DNA of 64,000 nucleotides from Linnemannia elongata. Lineage: Eukaryota; Mortierellomycota; Mortierellomycetes; Mortierellales; Mortierellaceae. The notes under the pieces are model-generated. The model ran no database searches. It had not been told where the DNA came from and saw nothing but the letters and a program-made list of their open reading frames with translations. The DNA lies in assembly GCA_036320915.1 (NCBI GenBank), contig JAXBDG010000016.1:1054001-1118000 (forward strand). Direction: 5' to 3'. Positions 20,040 to 31,420 of the stretch are shown piece by piece. How positions within the stretch are numbered: the stretch's first letter is position 1; each line of letters begins with the position of its first letter. A program made the position numbers and the translations under genes.

Positions 20040-20282
20040 CTAGTTGGGACAGGTCGGGGGACAGCTACGACCTTCCGATCTGCAAATCCTGTCGCACTCG
20101 GCCTTTGCGACGCGGCAGTTGTTCTTGAAAACACTGCACATATTCGAGTTGGAGTCCAGGTACCATCTCTTGCTCTCGCCAACCCGTTCATAGAGGTGAT
20201 CCATGGCACCAGCGCAGCTCAAGGCAGCAACCATCTGCAAGCAGACGGCAAAAAGAAAGAGGGCAGCGGCGAAGAACTTCAT
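20040..20282 (-). CDS. Small secreted cysteine-rich protein, 80 aa (weakly Kazal-like)
   Basis: Clear signal peptide (about residues 1-20, FFAAALFLFAVCLQMVAA). The mature part has seven cysteines at 23, 49, 56, 63, 67, 74 and 78. The central stretch MCSVFKNNCRVAKAEC recalls the C-x-x-F-x-N-x-C core of Kazal-type protease inhibitors, but the typical N-terminal cysteine pair is not obvious, so this is only a hint. A TATA box lies at 20394-20401 on the minus strand. Further upstream (20600-20795) is the shared secreted-gene promoter, which suggests either two start sites or a cassette inserted upstream. Confidence 0.6.
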   Translation of the reverse strand: MKFFAAALFLFAVCLQMVAALSCAGAMDHLYERVGESKRWYLDSNSNMCSVFKNNCRVAKAECDRICRSEGRSCPPTCPN

Positions 20283-20599
20283 GATTTCTCGGTTAGGAAA
20301 TGAAATCAGTTGGTTTGAAAGGCAGTTGAAACTATGGTTCGAGACAGACGCATTGGAAGAATTAGATCAATCATGAATAAGTACTGTCACCCGTTATATA
20401 GTCGCGAAAGTCCTGTAAACTGTGACTTGAAAGTGATAAAGTTGTGCAGGTGTGTACTTGGGCTGTGTGGGTCTTTTTGTGAGCGTTCCCGTGAGTGTTC
20501 TTGATAGGGTTCTGTGGTGTTCTTGTAAGGATTTTGTGAAGGAGGTTGTTTATGTGGCAACTCTTGTGATCGGTGATGTGATGGTTCTTGCAGTAGTTG

Positions 20600-20795
20600 T
20601 TATGTGCGCCGTTGGGAGTATAGACTTTTGAGGTAGGATAAGATGTCTATTGATACAAGACGCTGAGCGGGTGCGACTTCTTTATATGTGTGTAGAGGGT
20701 CGTGAAAGTAAGAAACGAGTCGAGGTGTTGTCATTTAGGCAAGGGGAGAGAAAACAAATCAGGGGATGCACCATTTCCATTTTGGTCACGAATGA
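20600..20795 (-). promoter_or_regulatory. Secreted-gene promoter and 5' leader module
   Basis: On the minus strand: GGTGCATCCCCTGATTTGTT, CTAAATGACAACACC, ACTTTCACGACCC, a CATATAAAGAAG TATA-type box at about 20677-20688, then the leader CAGCGTCTTGTATC and CATCTTATCCTACCTCAA. The first half matches the KP4-like promoters; the leader matches those at 37.6-37.7 and 55.6-55.7 kb. Confidence 0.65.
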
Positions 20796-21190
20796 GATCA
20801 ATCCAGGGGGAGAAACATTCAGGGCGTGCTGAAAAAAATGGAGACTGGAAGCGGTCAAAATCACACGGTGAACTGTAGCATAAATCTGAGAAAAACCAAG
20901 GAGGAAACCAAGAAAAATAAGGGGGCGGAGAGAAAGCAAAGGAGGGTGGGAGAAATCAAGGCAGATTAAGGAGGGACGTAAAGAACGTGAGCAGAGAAAG
21001 GACGGATACAAGGGTAGTTGGAGAAAGGATCAGAAAGAAAAGAAAAGAGAGATAAAGGCAAAAAGGCCAGGGATCAACGACAGAGAGAGAAGATAACAAG
21101 AGAAGATTAGGGGCAGAGAGAGGAGGAAAGGAGGAGGGGGCACGGAGAAGGGGGCAGGAAGTGTTAGACAGTCGCGCACAAAGAGGGTCA
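20740..21190. repeat. Degenerate purine-rich repeats upstream of secreted gene
   Basis: Plus-strand purine-rich sequence with loose AATCAGGGGATGC, CAGGGCGTGCTGAAAAAAATG and GGGCAGAGAGAGGAGG units; pyrimidine-rich on the transcribed side of the minus-strand secreted gene. No clean period. Confidence 0.45.
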
Positions 21191-21461
21191 ATGAAATGGT
21201 AGAGTGGCAACAACGAAACGCGAACTCAAAAATGATTTTCCAATCATGGGCAAATCTTCACTACCCTGTCTAAGGAGAAAAAATGTAACTTCACAAACAT
21301 CAATGGCACTCTCTCTACCATGACAAAAAGGAAGGCTTTACGAATGTATGCCTTTTACGTCAAACTGTGAGCAAAGCATATTATACCACCATATGTCCTT
21401 TAACGTTCCTACTGTTTCTTTTTGCTTTTTCTGTTTTTTTTTTTGGCGAGCAACTTATATA

Positions 21462-23775
21462 CAGTCAAACCTCTCCTATAGCATACGCTTTTGCCGCAAG
21501 GGTTGATATGCTATAGGAGAGGATATGCTACAGGGCTAAGCCGCAGTCACATAGCCCTTAATAAATTTGAATACGCCCCTTAACAACTTTGCAAATGAGG
21601 TACGCTCGCACCACCTGTACGGAGATGACATCGCCTCATTCTACCATGGAGTCGCCTGATGAGTTGTTTTCGAGGAGCATCGCTTCCTCTCCCATTTCTG
21701 CTGCTTCGTCGTCAGAGTCCTCATCTGATGCAGAAGAGTCTACGCCTACGCAAGGGATAACAGCTGCAAAACAAACTTCCGCAAAAAGGGTAAGCGATGC
21801 CAGATATTTCTCAAACGTTGCTTGATGAATCACAAGCAAATTCTAATATGTCTGTAACATAACTTTTTGTGTAGTGTGCGAAAAGTTCTCTTACCAACGA
21901 GCAGAGAAAACGACTTTGTGAGAGGTTTGAAGGGGGAGGAATATCACAGAAGGCTTTAGGTGTATGGGGTATGCAAGAATTCAAATTATCAAGACCCATC
22001 CAGCAACCGGCACTTAGTCGTATTCTCCAAAAAAAAAAAAACGCTCAACAACTTGACCCCATCCCAATTGGATTCAAAGCGAGTAAACGAGGTCACCAAC
22101 AAGCAACTGGACGATGAGCTTGCCGCCTGGGTTTTGAATTGTCAGAGGATAGGGGTGGCTGTCACCGGCAATATTATCATTGAAAAGGGCAAGCAACTCA
22201 GTGAGACTAGGACACCCTGCCCGACCTTTTCTACAGGATGGCTTCAAAAGTTCATCAAGCGACACAACCTCCAGTCTATCAAGTTGCATGGAGAGTCAGG
22301 ATCTGTGGACCAAGCAGCCTTACAAGCAGCCTTACCGATGCTACAACAAACGATCGCTCAGTTCGCCCCCGTAGATGTTTACAACATGGACGAGACTGGA
22401 CACTACTATTGTCTTGCACCCACTCGCACGATTGCATCCGGCAAAGTCGCCGGGTTCAAAAAGTCCAAGTCAAGAATCTCTATTGCATTGACGTCGAACG
22501 CGACTGGAACAGACAAGAGACCGCTACTTTTTATCGGAACCGCAGTAAACCCCAAGTGCTTTGGCCGCAAGACTGCCAGTCAGCTTGGGCTTCAATACTA
22601 CCACAACAGCAAGGCTTAGATGACAGGTAATACAGATATTATAGACAAGGACGGAGCAATCATTCATTATTATGTTCTAGATTGATTTATTGATATATGA
22701 TAAAGGTGTCATTTTTCGGTCCTGGTTGAAGAAGTTTGATAGGGCAATGCAGGTCGAGAACCAAAATATCCTTTTGATTCTTGACAATGCTTCTTCCCAC
22801 AACTACACAGGATTGACCCTCAACAATATCACCATATTGATGCTTCCGCCAAATATGACGTCGGAAATTCAACCCATGGATGCAGGGATTATTGCTGCTT
22901 TTAAATGTCATTATCGTCGTCGCCACTCCCAGGCCGCTGTCAACAAAGCAGATCGAGGTGAACGCAACATCTACAAGGTCCATGTTTTGCAAGCGATGGC
23001 TTGGAGCAGACGAGCATGGGCTTCTATTGAGTCGGCCAAGATCAGGAACTGCTTCAACCACACCAATTTGATGGGTCCCAGCAACGAGATCCCTTCAATC
23101 GACCAACATTTGCAGGAGGCCCTTGATGATATCGATCATAACCTAAGCCTACTTCCAAAGGACCTGCGGATTCCTCGAGAGGCGTTCATTGATCCAGTGG
23201 GCGAGAACGGGAGCATACATATCCAACTGAGTGACACTGAGTTGTTGGCCTTGCCTGTTGACGGAACTGACAGGATGGATAAGGACAACGGAGAGGACAA
23301 GGGGCAAGAGGAGGAAGAGGAGGACGAGGAGCAAGATGATGAACCCCCATTGCCAAGCAGGGCAGAGATTCTTGCTGCCATCGATCTCACTATGCAGTAC
23401 ATCGATGGAGATCTTGGCCCGATTGAATACCCTGAAGAAGGAGACACCTTTGCAGTTACACTCAAGAAATTGAAGGGTTGGCGTGAAGCCCTGCACAAGA
23501 GCATCCTTTCGAGCATGACTCAACCCACCCTCCATTCGTTCTTTCGGCCCCAGTAGGATATAGGTCAACAGAGCTGGAATAAATATGTGAATACTCAGTA
23601 CCCTACTCTATTGCTTATAGCATATTGCAACAAGGTCGACATGCTATAGGAGAGGTCGATAGCATACCCACATGGTATGCTATAAGCCCAGTCTAAATTT
23701 CATTTTTCAACAAAAAAATATGCTATAGGGGAGGTTTATGCTATATGAGAGTATGCTATAGGGGAGGTTTGACTG
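21462..23775 (+). mobile_element. Pogo-type (Tc1/mariner superfamily) DNA transposon, copy 1
   Basis: 2314 bp bounded by terminal inverted repeats starting CAGTCAAACCTCTCC and ending GGGGAGGTTTGACTG, flanked by TA target-site duplications (21460-21461 and 23776-23777). Subterminal ATGCTATAGGAGAGG-type motifs recur in direct and inverted orientation at both ends, as expected for transposase-binding sites. It is nearly identical to the element at 56617-58928, so both moved recently. Confidence 0.93.
21595..23556 (+). pseudogene. Pogo transposase, inactivated (copy 1)
   Basis: Inferred exons 21595-21789, 21875-22626 and 22706-23556, with GT-AG introns of 85 and 79 nt. A psq/CENP-B-type HTH segment starts at exon 2 (LTNEQRKRLCERFEGG, GISQKALGVW), followed by a second DNA-binding segment (FSTGWLQKFIKRHN) and a DDE-type catalytic domain (YNMDETG, ILDNASSH, IQPMDAG). 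Two lesions are seen. An A13 tract at about 22029-22041 puts the frame one base over, and a TAG at 22617-22619 replaces the Trp codon found in copy 2. Exons sum to 1798 nt, one more than a multiple of three. Confidence 0.85.
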
Positions 23776-23913
23776 TACAAAAGTGACCGAGAAAAAAAAC
23801 CTCCAGAGAATGGGGATAGAGGCCCAAAAATAAAAAAGGATGTAATTGAAAATGAAAACCAAGATGCCATTGTCAGCAAGGCAAACATGATCGTAGTGAG
23901 GGTAGGAAGATAA

Positions 23914-25326
23914 TCACGGCCGTGGTTCGTACAAAGGAGAGAGGTAACAGTCCTTCGTCCCAAGCCAAACCGTCCTAAGACTCTTGAACTGGAACAAAAA
24001 TTGGCAGACTCGGGTCTCGGCGTTCATGTTGTTCTTGTGCGGGGTCAAGGCACCTCCGCCGAACCGACGCCAATCGCACAACTGCTTGAGACACCCTTCA
24101 ATCTCCCAGTCGTCGTCCAGGTCCTGGAATCGAACTCTCAGCACCTGCAGGTCCTTGCATCCCCACTTGAACGTGTCAAGCGTCTTGGAATCAAATTTGA
24201 AGGATACGAGAGAGAGTATCTGGAGTTTGGTGCATAGTCTAGGGATCATATGGAACCATTGCGTCCAAGTCGAATCCTCCTTAATGCCTTTGACGGTAAC
24301 CGACGTCAGGGTGGTTTGATGGGCGATCAAACCAAGGGCGGTTGCTGGTGTCAGATCCTCGGAAATGAGGGTGCAGGTCTCGACATTTCGGAAGGTGTTG
24401 ATGAGCAGGTTCGATGTCAGTTCGCAGCCCTCCTTTTCAAAGGTAATGGTCTTGAGGTCTGGGCAACATGTAGAGAAATCCTCGCGGACAGGGCCAGTCG
24501 GCCAATGACACGGTTGATTCATCCACGATATGTTCCATTCCTTGAGGAGAGGGAAATGGAGTAAGAGGGAAGGGGCATCCTCGTCATCGACGTCCATGGC
24601 GTAAATTTGATTCAGCGAAGCGGAAAGATACCGAAGGCTGGATCCACTGTAGAGAGGAACTGACGACTTGTGTCCCACTACGACAACTCGTTTCAAGGTC
24701 AATTTGTCTAGACTTGGAGAACCTCGGAGCAACGTGGAGAAGGCCTCACGCGTGAGACATGCAAATTCGAGTTTTAGTGTCACAAGACAATTTCCACATC
24801 TTGTAGTGATCCTGTTGTCGGTTGAAGAGGAGAAGGAGGACGTGGCGATAATGTCGGCAACGCGCACATAGTTCTCTGGCTGCTCTTTCTGTTGATTCCA
24901 CGTGTCCGGAACTGGAACGGGATAATGAATCTCCAAGGCGAGGATGGACCCACTGCACCGCAACAAGAGGTCCGATAGCCTCTCTTGAAGGTGGTGATCA
25001 CCAGTGCGACGAACTTGAATGGACTTGAGAGCGCTCACTTTGTGGTGCTGAATTGACTGGAGGTCCGATATGTGTGTAATGTTGCGAACCTCAGAGATGA
25101 ATGAGCCATACTTGTCGAGGAATCTTGAAAAGGCGTGGTCATCGCAGTCATCCACGTCAAAGTCAATGGTGTGCCAGACAGAGGGGGCAAAGTCCTTGAA
25201 CCAGTCCCGGGATACGCGCATGCAGGAGACACAGGTCTTACGGTCGAGAAAGGTGACGATCCGGGCTCGGATCTCGGAGAGGTCGAGAGCACTTGTTGAA
25301 GAGGGGTTGTCCTTGGTTATTTTCAT
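23914..25326 (-). CDS. F-box-like protein, 470 aa
   Basis: Single-exon paralogue of 3774-5177 and 5809-7233. The F-box-like motif spans about residues 14-56 (LSEIRARIVTFLDRKTC, CMRVSRDWFKDF, VWHTIDFD), and the C-terminal signature is FQFKSLRTVWLGTKDCY. It shares the middle blocks LYSGSSLRYLSA and LLLHFPLLKEW with its paralogues. Predicted SCF substrate-recognition subunit, target unknown. Only about 140 bp separates its stop codon from the end of pogo copy 1, so the transposon landed in its immediate 3' flank. The frame is intact. Confidence 0.82.
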   Translation of the reverse strand: MKITKDNPSSTSALDLSEIRARIVTFLDRKTCVSCMRVSRDWFKDFAPSVWHTIDFDVDDCDDHAFSRFLDKYGSFISEVRNITHISDLQSIQHHKVSALKSIQVRRTGDHHLQERLSDLLLRCSGSILALEIHYPVPVPDTWNQQKEQPENYVRVADIIATSSFSSSTDNRITTRCGNCLVTLKLEFACLTREAFSTLLRGSPSLDKLTLKRVVVVGHKSSVPLYSGSSLRYLSASLNQIYAMDVDDEDAPSLLLHFPLLKEWNISWMNQPCHWPTGPVREDFSTCCPDLKTITFEKEGCELTSNLLINTFRNVETCTLISEDLTPATALGLIAHQTTLTSVTVKGIKEDSTWTQWFHMIPRLCTKLQILSLVSFKFDSKTLDTFKWGCKDLQVLRVRFQDLDDDWEIEGCLKQLCDWRRFGGGALTPHKNNMNAETRVCQFLFQFKSLRTVWLGTKDCYLSPLYEPRP

Positions 25327-26169
25327 CTCTTGGGTTGTGAGTGATGGCGCGAGGACTGTTGAGACTGGGCGTCAAAAGGCCGGAGGAAGATTAGACGTTC
25401 AAAATGAGTGATGTTAGGGTGTTGGTGAGGTTTGACTGAGAGGAGTGATGGTTGGGGAGAAAGAGATAGATGGCAAGGATGGATGGAGGGGATGAATGCG
25501 AGAGCAAGTGAGAGAGAGGAAGAATGAAGGTGATGAATAATAAAAGCAAGAGTGCAAAGAGAAAGGTTTGAAATATTTGTTGGTGCCCAGAAAAAGGAGA
25601 GGGGAAGAGTTGGTTGTAGAACAGTAAAGGTAAATCACGAAGCATTGCCCCCATGACTGAGCCCTGTTGGAAAAAAGGAAGGTGGAAGAGCCCAGCGCCA
25701 CGTGCGATTCAAACCCAGCACAGCATTGAACGACGACTTCCAACAACGTAAATCAAAATAGAAGGAACAAACAAGTGGGAACAACTCTTGCTTGCTTCCC
25801 TTCCCTTCCCTGTTAAGCCATTGAAGTGGCAACGACGCTTCAGATGATAGACAGAACTCAACTCCAAACAGCGCTGGGTCACATTTCTCGAAAGCAAGGT
25901 ATTCTAATTTCAAGATTAAAACAGGCAAAGGGTGTGGCTGTTGGGGAAGGCGTGGGAGAAAAGGAAGAAAAAAGAACCATGGCGAGAAAAGCAAACGAGA
26001 AGGTTCAATTATCACGTGTAGGTCAACTATCGCACATCATTAAGGATGGGTCCCAACAATACGAAAAACAATTTTGCCTTCTGTACTCTACTTTTATTTT
26101 TCAATCTGGTAACAACAAGATCAAATAATTGAATGGGTGCTGTTCTTTTGTACCTTCCTATTCTCACCA
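25327..26169. other. Intergenic
   Basis: No gene supported. The first 100-300 bp should hold the promoter of the minus-strand F-box gene. A GATTCAAACC string near 25707 was checked as a possible tRNA T-loop and not accepted. Confidence 0.55.
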
Positions 26170-27389
26170 TCACCGCCTGCACGCTGTTGTTATTACTGAA
26201 AGGCACTGGATAATTGACATAGGTACAACAGGGAGAGGTCCATAACTGGGTTCACCAACAACGCCGCTGGATAATACTGTCCATCCATCGCAGTGGAACC
26301 TGTCCATTGCAACATTTGCGCCATCGCCGTTGCCGGGTACTGCGACACACCCATCGTCACTGGGTACTGCACCTACACCTGATGCTGGTACTACTGCTGT
26401 TGATATTGTCAGCCGGATTGGAGGGATTGTTCTTGCTCTTCGAGCATGAAGAGCTGCCGCTTCAATTCGATCAACCTTTTTGGCTCTCGAGTTCACTCAG
26501 TCGTATTTGGATGTTGCTAGCGGTTTGAAGACCCTGCGGACTTTGAGAGTCCACTGCTGTTCCATAGACAGATTCTTGTGGGTTTTGGTTGTAGGGTGCT
26601 GTTGCCAAGGCTGTTGCTGCGTTTGTTCTTGGTCCAGCAGGGATGAAGGTTTGTGGCTCCTGGTAATCAGCATCATCATCTTTACTTCCACCAGCTCCTA
26701 TATGATTGAGAGGTATCGCCTTGACCTTGCCGGTATCGGTGTTCGCTTTGACAGGGGAGGGAAGGGGGCGCTTGGTGTCTTTGTTGTTGTCGTCGTTGAT
26801 ATACCAGGAATAAAACAATCAAACCAATCAAAGATAACACACCCAAAATACCTCCAATGATGCCACTAGCATTACCTCCTCTTCCTCCTGCGTCAGGAGA
26901 ACCCGCCCGCGATATCCCAGACACAGTCGTATTCTTCGATGGTGCCGCTCCAATAGCATCTGGAATAGGTGGGACCGTCTGGCTTCACCCAGGTATTACT
27001 CATTACTCTTCAAGTCATAGATCTCAACCTTTCCCCCAGGAGTTGGTCATCTGCGATAGTGAGAGCAGAGTAGATCCGGGGTAAGGAGCTGGATCCTCCT
27101 ATGGCTCAGGCTCCGGTAGCGATTTCGAGGATAAAAATTTCGTTACTGAAGGCGTTTGACTCGAGTCGGTTACCATTCACTACCAGTTTTGTTCCATCAT
27201 CGTCTGTCGTGTCGCGTCGGCAGTTCAAAAAGTGACATGATTAGAGGTTTTTTTTTTTTTTTTTTTTTTTTTGCATGTAAAGGTTATCCGTTGGTTGCAA
27301 AAGAGTGAGAGAGGCGGAGGGAAAACTTACTGATGACCATGCAGTGATCAGCTCTGTGGGCCGGAACACGTCCGTCCGTAGGCTGCTAA

Positions 27390-27423
<34 letters not shown>

Positions 27424-28330
27424 GATAGCATTGGTGGGCAAGAGCGCAAAAAAAAGCAAGATTCACAAAGAAAAATTGAGAGCACCATTGCCCATTTATG
27501 CCTTGTTTAAATCGCTGCAACTGCTACTCTTTTTACACTTGCATATCAGCTGTGACATGACCCTTTCTTTTTCCTTTTCATGCACCATATCATTGTCATG
27601 ACACACCCTACCACATTGATCCGCCACTCTCAAATAACAACATTCGCACAAACAAACAACGCCCGGAACAAAAACCAAAGCGAACAACTCACCAGGGTAG
27701 ACCAAGAATTAGGCGGCCTCAGCTCACTCACAGAACTCGATCAATTCGCTTTCACTCTAGAATACCTACCCAAAAACAATAAACTCCTTATCGCTTACAT
27801 CACCCACTCATATATTATGTCCGACCGCAAACACCCCTGTCGCCACTGTTCCTAACACTTCCAGACCTCCAATCCCAAACATCTAACAGCCCATGGTCTT
27901 TATCTATATACCCGCCCCTCAGGTACACAAGGTCTGTGTTCGGATCTGACACAGCCCCGATCCCTTCCTCAGTCGTGACCGCGAAACTTCTCTGAGCGTG
28001 CGGTGACCAATTGCCAGTTTCTAAAGAGAACTGGTACACAGAGTAGAGTCCTGAGATCCGGAAGAAGATCAAGTTTTTTTCGTCTGCAGATATAGTGTCA
28101 GGGAAATCTACGGATTCTGGGCCGGAGCGGAGCGGAGTTGACCTATGCTGGAGAGGTGGTGGACAAGAGGAGCGAGAAGTCGAGGTAGAAAAACTGTGAG
28201 GTTATGGGATAGCTGTTTTGGGTGGCAAGGGCTGGTTCGCCAGAGAGGATGTCGAAGCGGGTTGGGGTGCGTGTTGCATAGGGAACCCAGACTGGGAGTG
28301 GGGTAGGGTTTGTAGATAGGGCATTGATAT
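26170..28330 (-). pseudogene. Kelch-TM gene, decayed (cluster member 1)
   Basis: It follows the same plan as its intact neighbours. The N-terminal kelch part is seen as SQFFYLDFS and VYQFSLETGNW, GIGAVSDPNTDLVYLRGGY (about 27880-28240). A 52-nt exon 2 is preserved at 27382-27331, with the family DHCM motif, an acceptor AG after a 31-nt T tract (minus strand) and a GTAAGT donor. Exon 3 starts near 27185 with the equivalent of the FIL.TGAW block, but Trp is replaced by TGA. Further on, the transmembrane segment (GIIGGILGVLSLIGLIVLFL then YQRRQQQ) and the C-terminal GEPSYG block survive. Stops and frame breaks occur in exons 1 and 3. The boundaries are approximate. Confidence 0.75.
27246..27272. 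repeat. T homopolymer tract
   Basis: About 26 T within intron 2 of the decayed kelch gene. A second tract of about 31 A lies at 27390-27421 in intron 1 and acts, on the minus strand, as that intron's pyrimidine tract. Confidence 0.8.
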
Positions 28331-29045
28331 AGTAGGATATGATTGTGATTGCGAGTAGGAAGAGAAGGAGGAGAAGGAGGAGAAGGAGGCGGGACGAAAT
28401 GAGACAGGACTAAAGAGGCGTCGAGAATATCGCAGCCCTGCAGAGATATTAATTTCAGATGATGAGTTTAAGGGATGGATGGATAGATGGAAGCATGAAA
28501 AAATCGTGACGCATGCTTGCGAGGGGTGGAGTAGGCAAGAAAGAATGAGGGATGGGAAGTGTGAGGGAACGAAAGAGAAAAACCTGGAGGGGAAAAGAAA
28601 TGATGTTGGAAAGTAAGAAAATGGATCGCCTTCTAGTTTGATCTGGACAATTTTTGATAAGGAGCGAGAAAGAAGCAGAGGGCGAAGGCGAAGACTCATC
28701 TCTTCTACTGTCATCACAAACGACTCAAGTGACTGTACTTCTATTGTTGCTTGTTGACACAGCGAAAAACACGTCTCCGTCCCTTTTTTCATCTTAACTT
28801 TGACACCGCATCTTGGTAAGTTCTAATCTGGAATAGATATTCGAGACAAGGGGGGACATGCAAGCGGACATTAATAGCACCCTAGGGGAGATAAAAGTAC
28901 CTACACAGCAACAAAAAAATTCATCTAACCCAGTCATTTTTGGACAATCAAACATGCGCAGGCAAGAACAACAAAACCAAAGAGATAAATGTGAACAAAA
29001 GAGAGCGCAAGGGCGCTTGTGATTAAATTACTAGGTAGGTATCTT
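28331..29045. other. Intergenic
   Basis: No gene supported. Contains GAGAAGGAG repeats (about 28361-28390) and the 5' flank of the decayed kelch gene. The 3' flank of the next kelch gene lies at the right end. Confidence 0.5.
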
Positions 29046-31420
29046 CTAATTGAAAGTCTGGGGGTTGTGCCCACGATGAGCCGACCCAGAGTCCGCGTAC
29101 CCGTATCCATAGTTACTGCTGGTTGGCCGCTCTGGATACGACTGCACTGTTGGGTACTGCATGGCCGCTCTTGGAGGAGGAGGAGGAGGAACATACTCAT
29201 CTCGCTGCATATACTGGGGTTCTCCAACCACAGGCGGGGGTTTTGGCCATATTCCTCTGCCACCACTACCACCTCCACCGCTTCCATCGGACGAAATGCT
29301 GCCAGCATGATTGAGTTCTGGCCTCGGAGGCGACGATCGACCGACGACTCGTTGTCCTTGCCGCTGCTGAAGAACCAGCAGCTGTCGCTTCAAGTCCAAC
29401 TGCTTCTGCTGGTTCTCGATTTCCTCCAGGTCCTGTTCAAACTCTTCGTTATCGTCAATGTCCTGAGGGGCTTGGGGTGGTCTCTTATATTCGCCTTGAG
29501 TTTGCTGGGGTGCACCAGACATTTGGCGTCCTATAGCAGCTGCATATGGTCCATCATCGCCTCCATCATAGTCGTTTTTGGTGCTCGCCTGAGGTCTTCC
29601 GGGCTGCGACTGCGCGTTCCACTCATCCTTCGTCGATGGTGACGCCGTGGCCGCATACTGGTCACCACGACCATCTTCACCACCAAGCTGTTGCTCCTGT
29701 CGCCTTTCCTCCCGCTGCCTCTGCCGTCGATGGTAAAATATATATCCGACAATGATACCAACGACTACAATGGCAGCCACGATACCCCCAATAAGTCCGC
29801 CCTTGCTTCCATCATCTTTCTGTCCATTACCACCTCCAGTTCCTATGGAACTCGTAGCCGTTGGTGGAGACGTTGGAGGTCCTGTAGAGTTTGGTGGTTT
29901 GGGAGTCAGTGTGCTGTTGGCAGGTGGCACCAGAGGATATAAGGGTTTTCCAATCGACGCTGGGGGGTTGTACAGGCTGAGCCACTGCCCTTTGACATAA
30001 TCGTATATCAAAGTCGAGTTGGACACCTGGCCTTTATCGTCCGTTCCACCAATGACCAAGAACAGGTTGCCAACGATTGTACAGACCGCGTTGGCACGTG
30101 GTGGGCTTATGCCAGGGGGCTGTGACCACAAGCCTGAAATGGTGTTGAGCTGGGAGAATTCTCCGCTCACGCCACCACCAGCTAAGTTCTGGCCTCCATA
30201 GATTAACACCACCGACCCATCGTCAGCTATAGTATTTTTTGAGAAGGGAAGGAGGAGACGGAAGGAGGGTGAGTTGATGAAAGAAATATCAGATTGGAGA
30301 TGTAAAGATAGTATCGTGAAAGTCGAAAAAGTAGTAATGTAACTTACATGCAGCCATGCAGTGGTTGACTGAGTTAGGTGGAGGGGCGCCAAAAGTTGTC
30401 TGTTGCGTTACAACAACGACGAAAGAGGAGTGTGTGTGAGAAGGAAGGAAAGAAAGATGATATTATGAGCCTCGGAAAAAGATTATATTGATCAACAGTT
30501 AGAAAAAAAAATGATTCTGCATCGAAAGGCGAAAGAGGCAGGAAGAAAAGAACGTTTCCTTGCCCCTCCCCCGTTATGTCCTTGTTCTATTTTCTTGTTA
30601 CTCTCTTCTCCAGCCGGGTTCTTACCATCGTTGTCAAGGCGTAAGTGGTGCCATTCAACACCGTGACCGTACTGTCCGGCTTGATCAATCCATATCCTCC
30701 AAAATAAAGGACACTTTTCAGCGCTTCGCACCACACATTCGCATAATACGATCGCGACTGGAAAACACCAGCGGGTCCCGATATCGGCACTGGGGAGAAG
30801 GGTTGTGGAAAGTCAATACGCCTCACTAGGGTTGGCTTAGAAAGGTCCCAGATTTGCACCCTCCCCTTTCCATCTTCTGTACAGCCACCCGCACAGATGA
30901 TCTCCCCTGTCAATGGGTTTGTAATCGCCCCGACACCTCCCACGTCTCCAGATATGGAGCTACCCTCCATAGCCGCCCACCTTCCAGTCTTGACGTTGTA
31001 TTGGTACGCCGACGAAATCGGAGGGCTTGTCGCCGCAGTGATATGGAAAGCGTAGAAAGTCAAAAAGTCTTTTGAGAAGACAGCCGGAAACTTGGACTGC
31101 TTAGGTCCAGGTTCGAGCTGGGTCCATGCAGGGGCAGCAGCGGGCCAGGCTACAGAGAGGTCGAGGGCCATGAACTGGTCGGTAGGCGGTGAATCAACGG
31201 CTGATGTCGGACTCCCGCCATGAACGAAGAGATAGGCTCCTGCACGAGCATAAGCGGCACCGGTCACTGGTGTAGGGGTATAATATTTTGTTGCTTGGGC
31301 GTCGGTGAAGGTGGTCGAAGAGAGTAAAGCGGGGAGGAGGAGGAGAGTAGAGAGGAGAGTGGAGGTCAGGGAGAGGGGATGAGAATGAGGAGGTCGATGT
31401 GACCTCGAATGGGGGGCCAT
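29046..31420 (-). CDS. Kelch-repeat single-pass membrane protein, 675 aa (three exons)
   Basis: Exons 31420-30626, 30399-30348 (52 nt) and 30226-29046, joined at GT-AG sites with the frame kept (2028 nt in total). An N-terminal signal peptide (LLSTLLLLPALLSSTTF) is followed by kelch beta-propeller blades, seen as repeated GG and W/Y motifs (LFVHGGS, YQYNVKTGRW, VLYFGGYG, LIYGGQ, FLVIGGTDD). A Pro/Thr-rich stalk comes next, then one transmembrane helix (GGLIGGIVAAIVVVGIIVGY) with a basic stop-transfer (HRRQRQREERR). The cytoplasmic tail is disordered and Gln/Pro-rich with a short coiled coil (EEIENQQKQLDLKRQLLVLQ). It is probably a surface receptor or adhesion-like protein; ligand unknown. Tandem with the genes on either side. 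Confidence 0.82.

Noticed and set aside
25690..25765. Possible tRNA because of a GATTCAAACC string
   Set aside because: No cloverleaf could be drawn; acceptor and anticodon arms do not pair.
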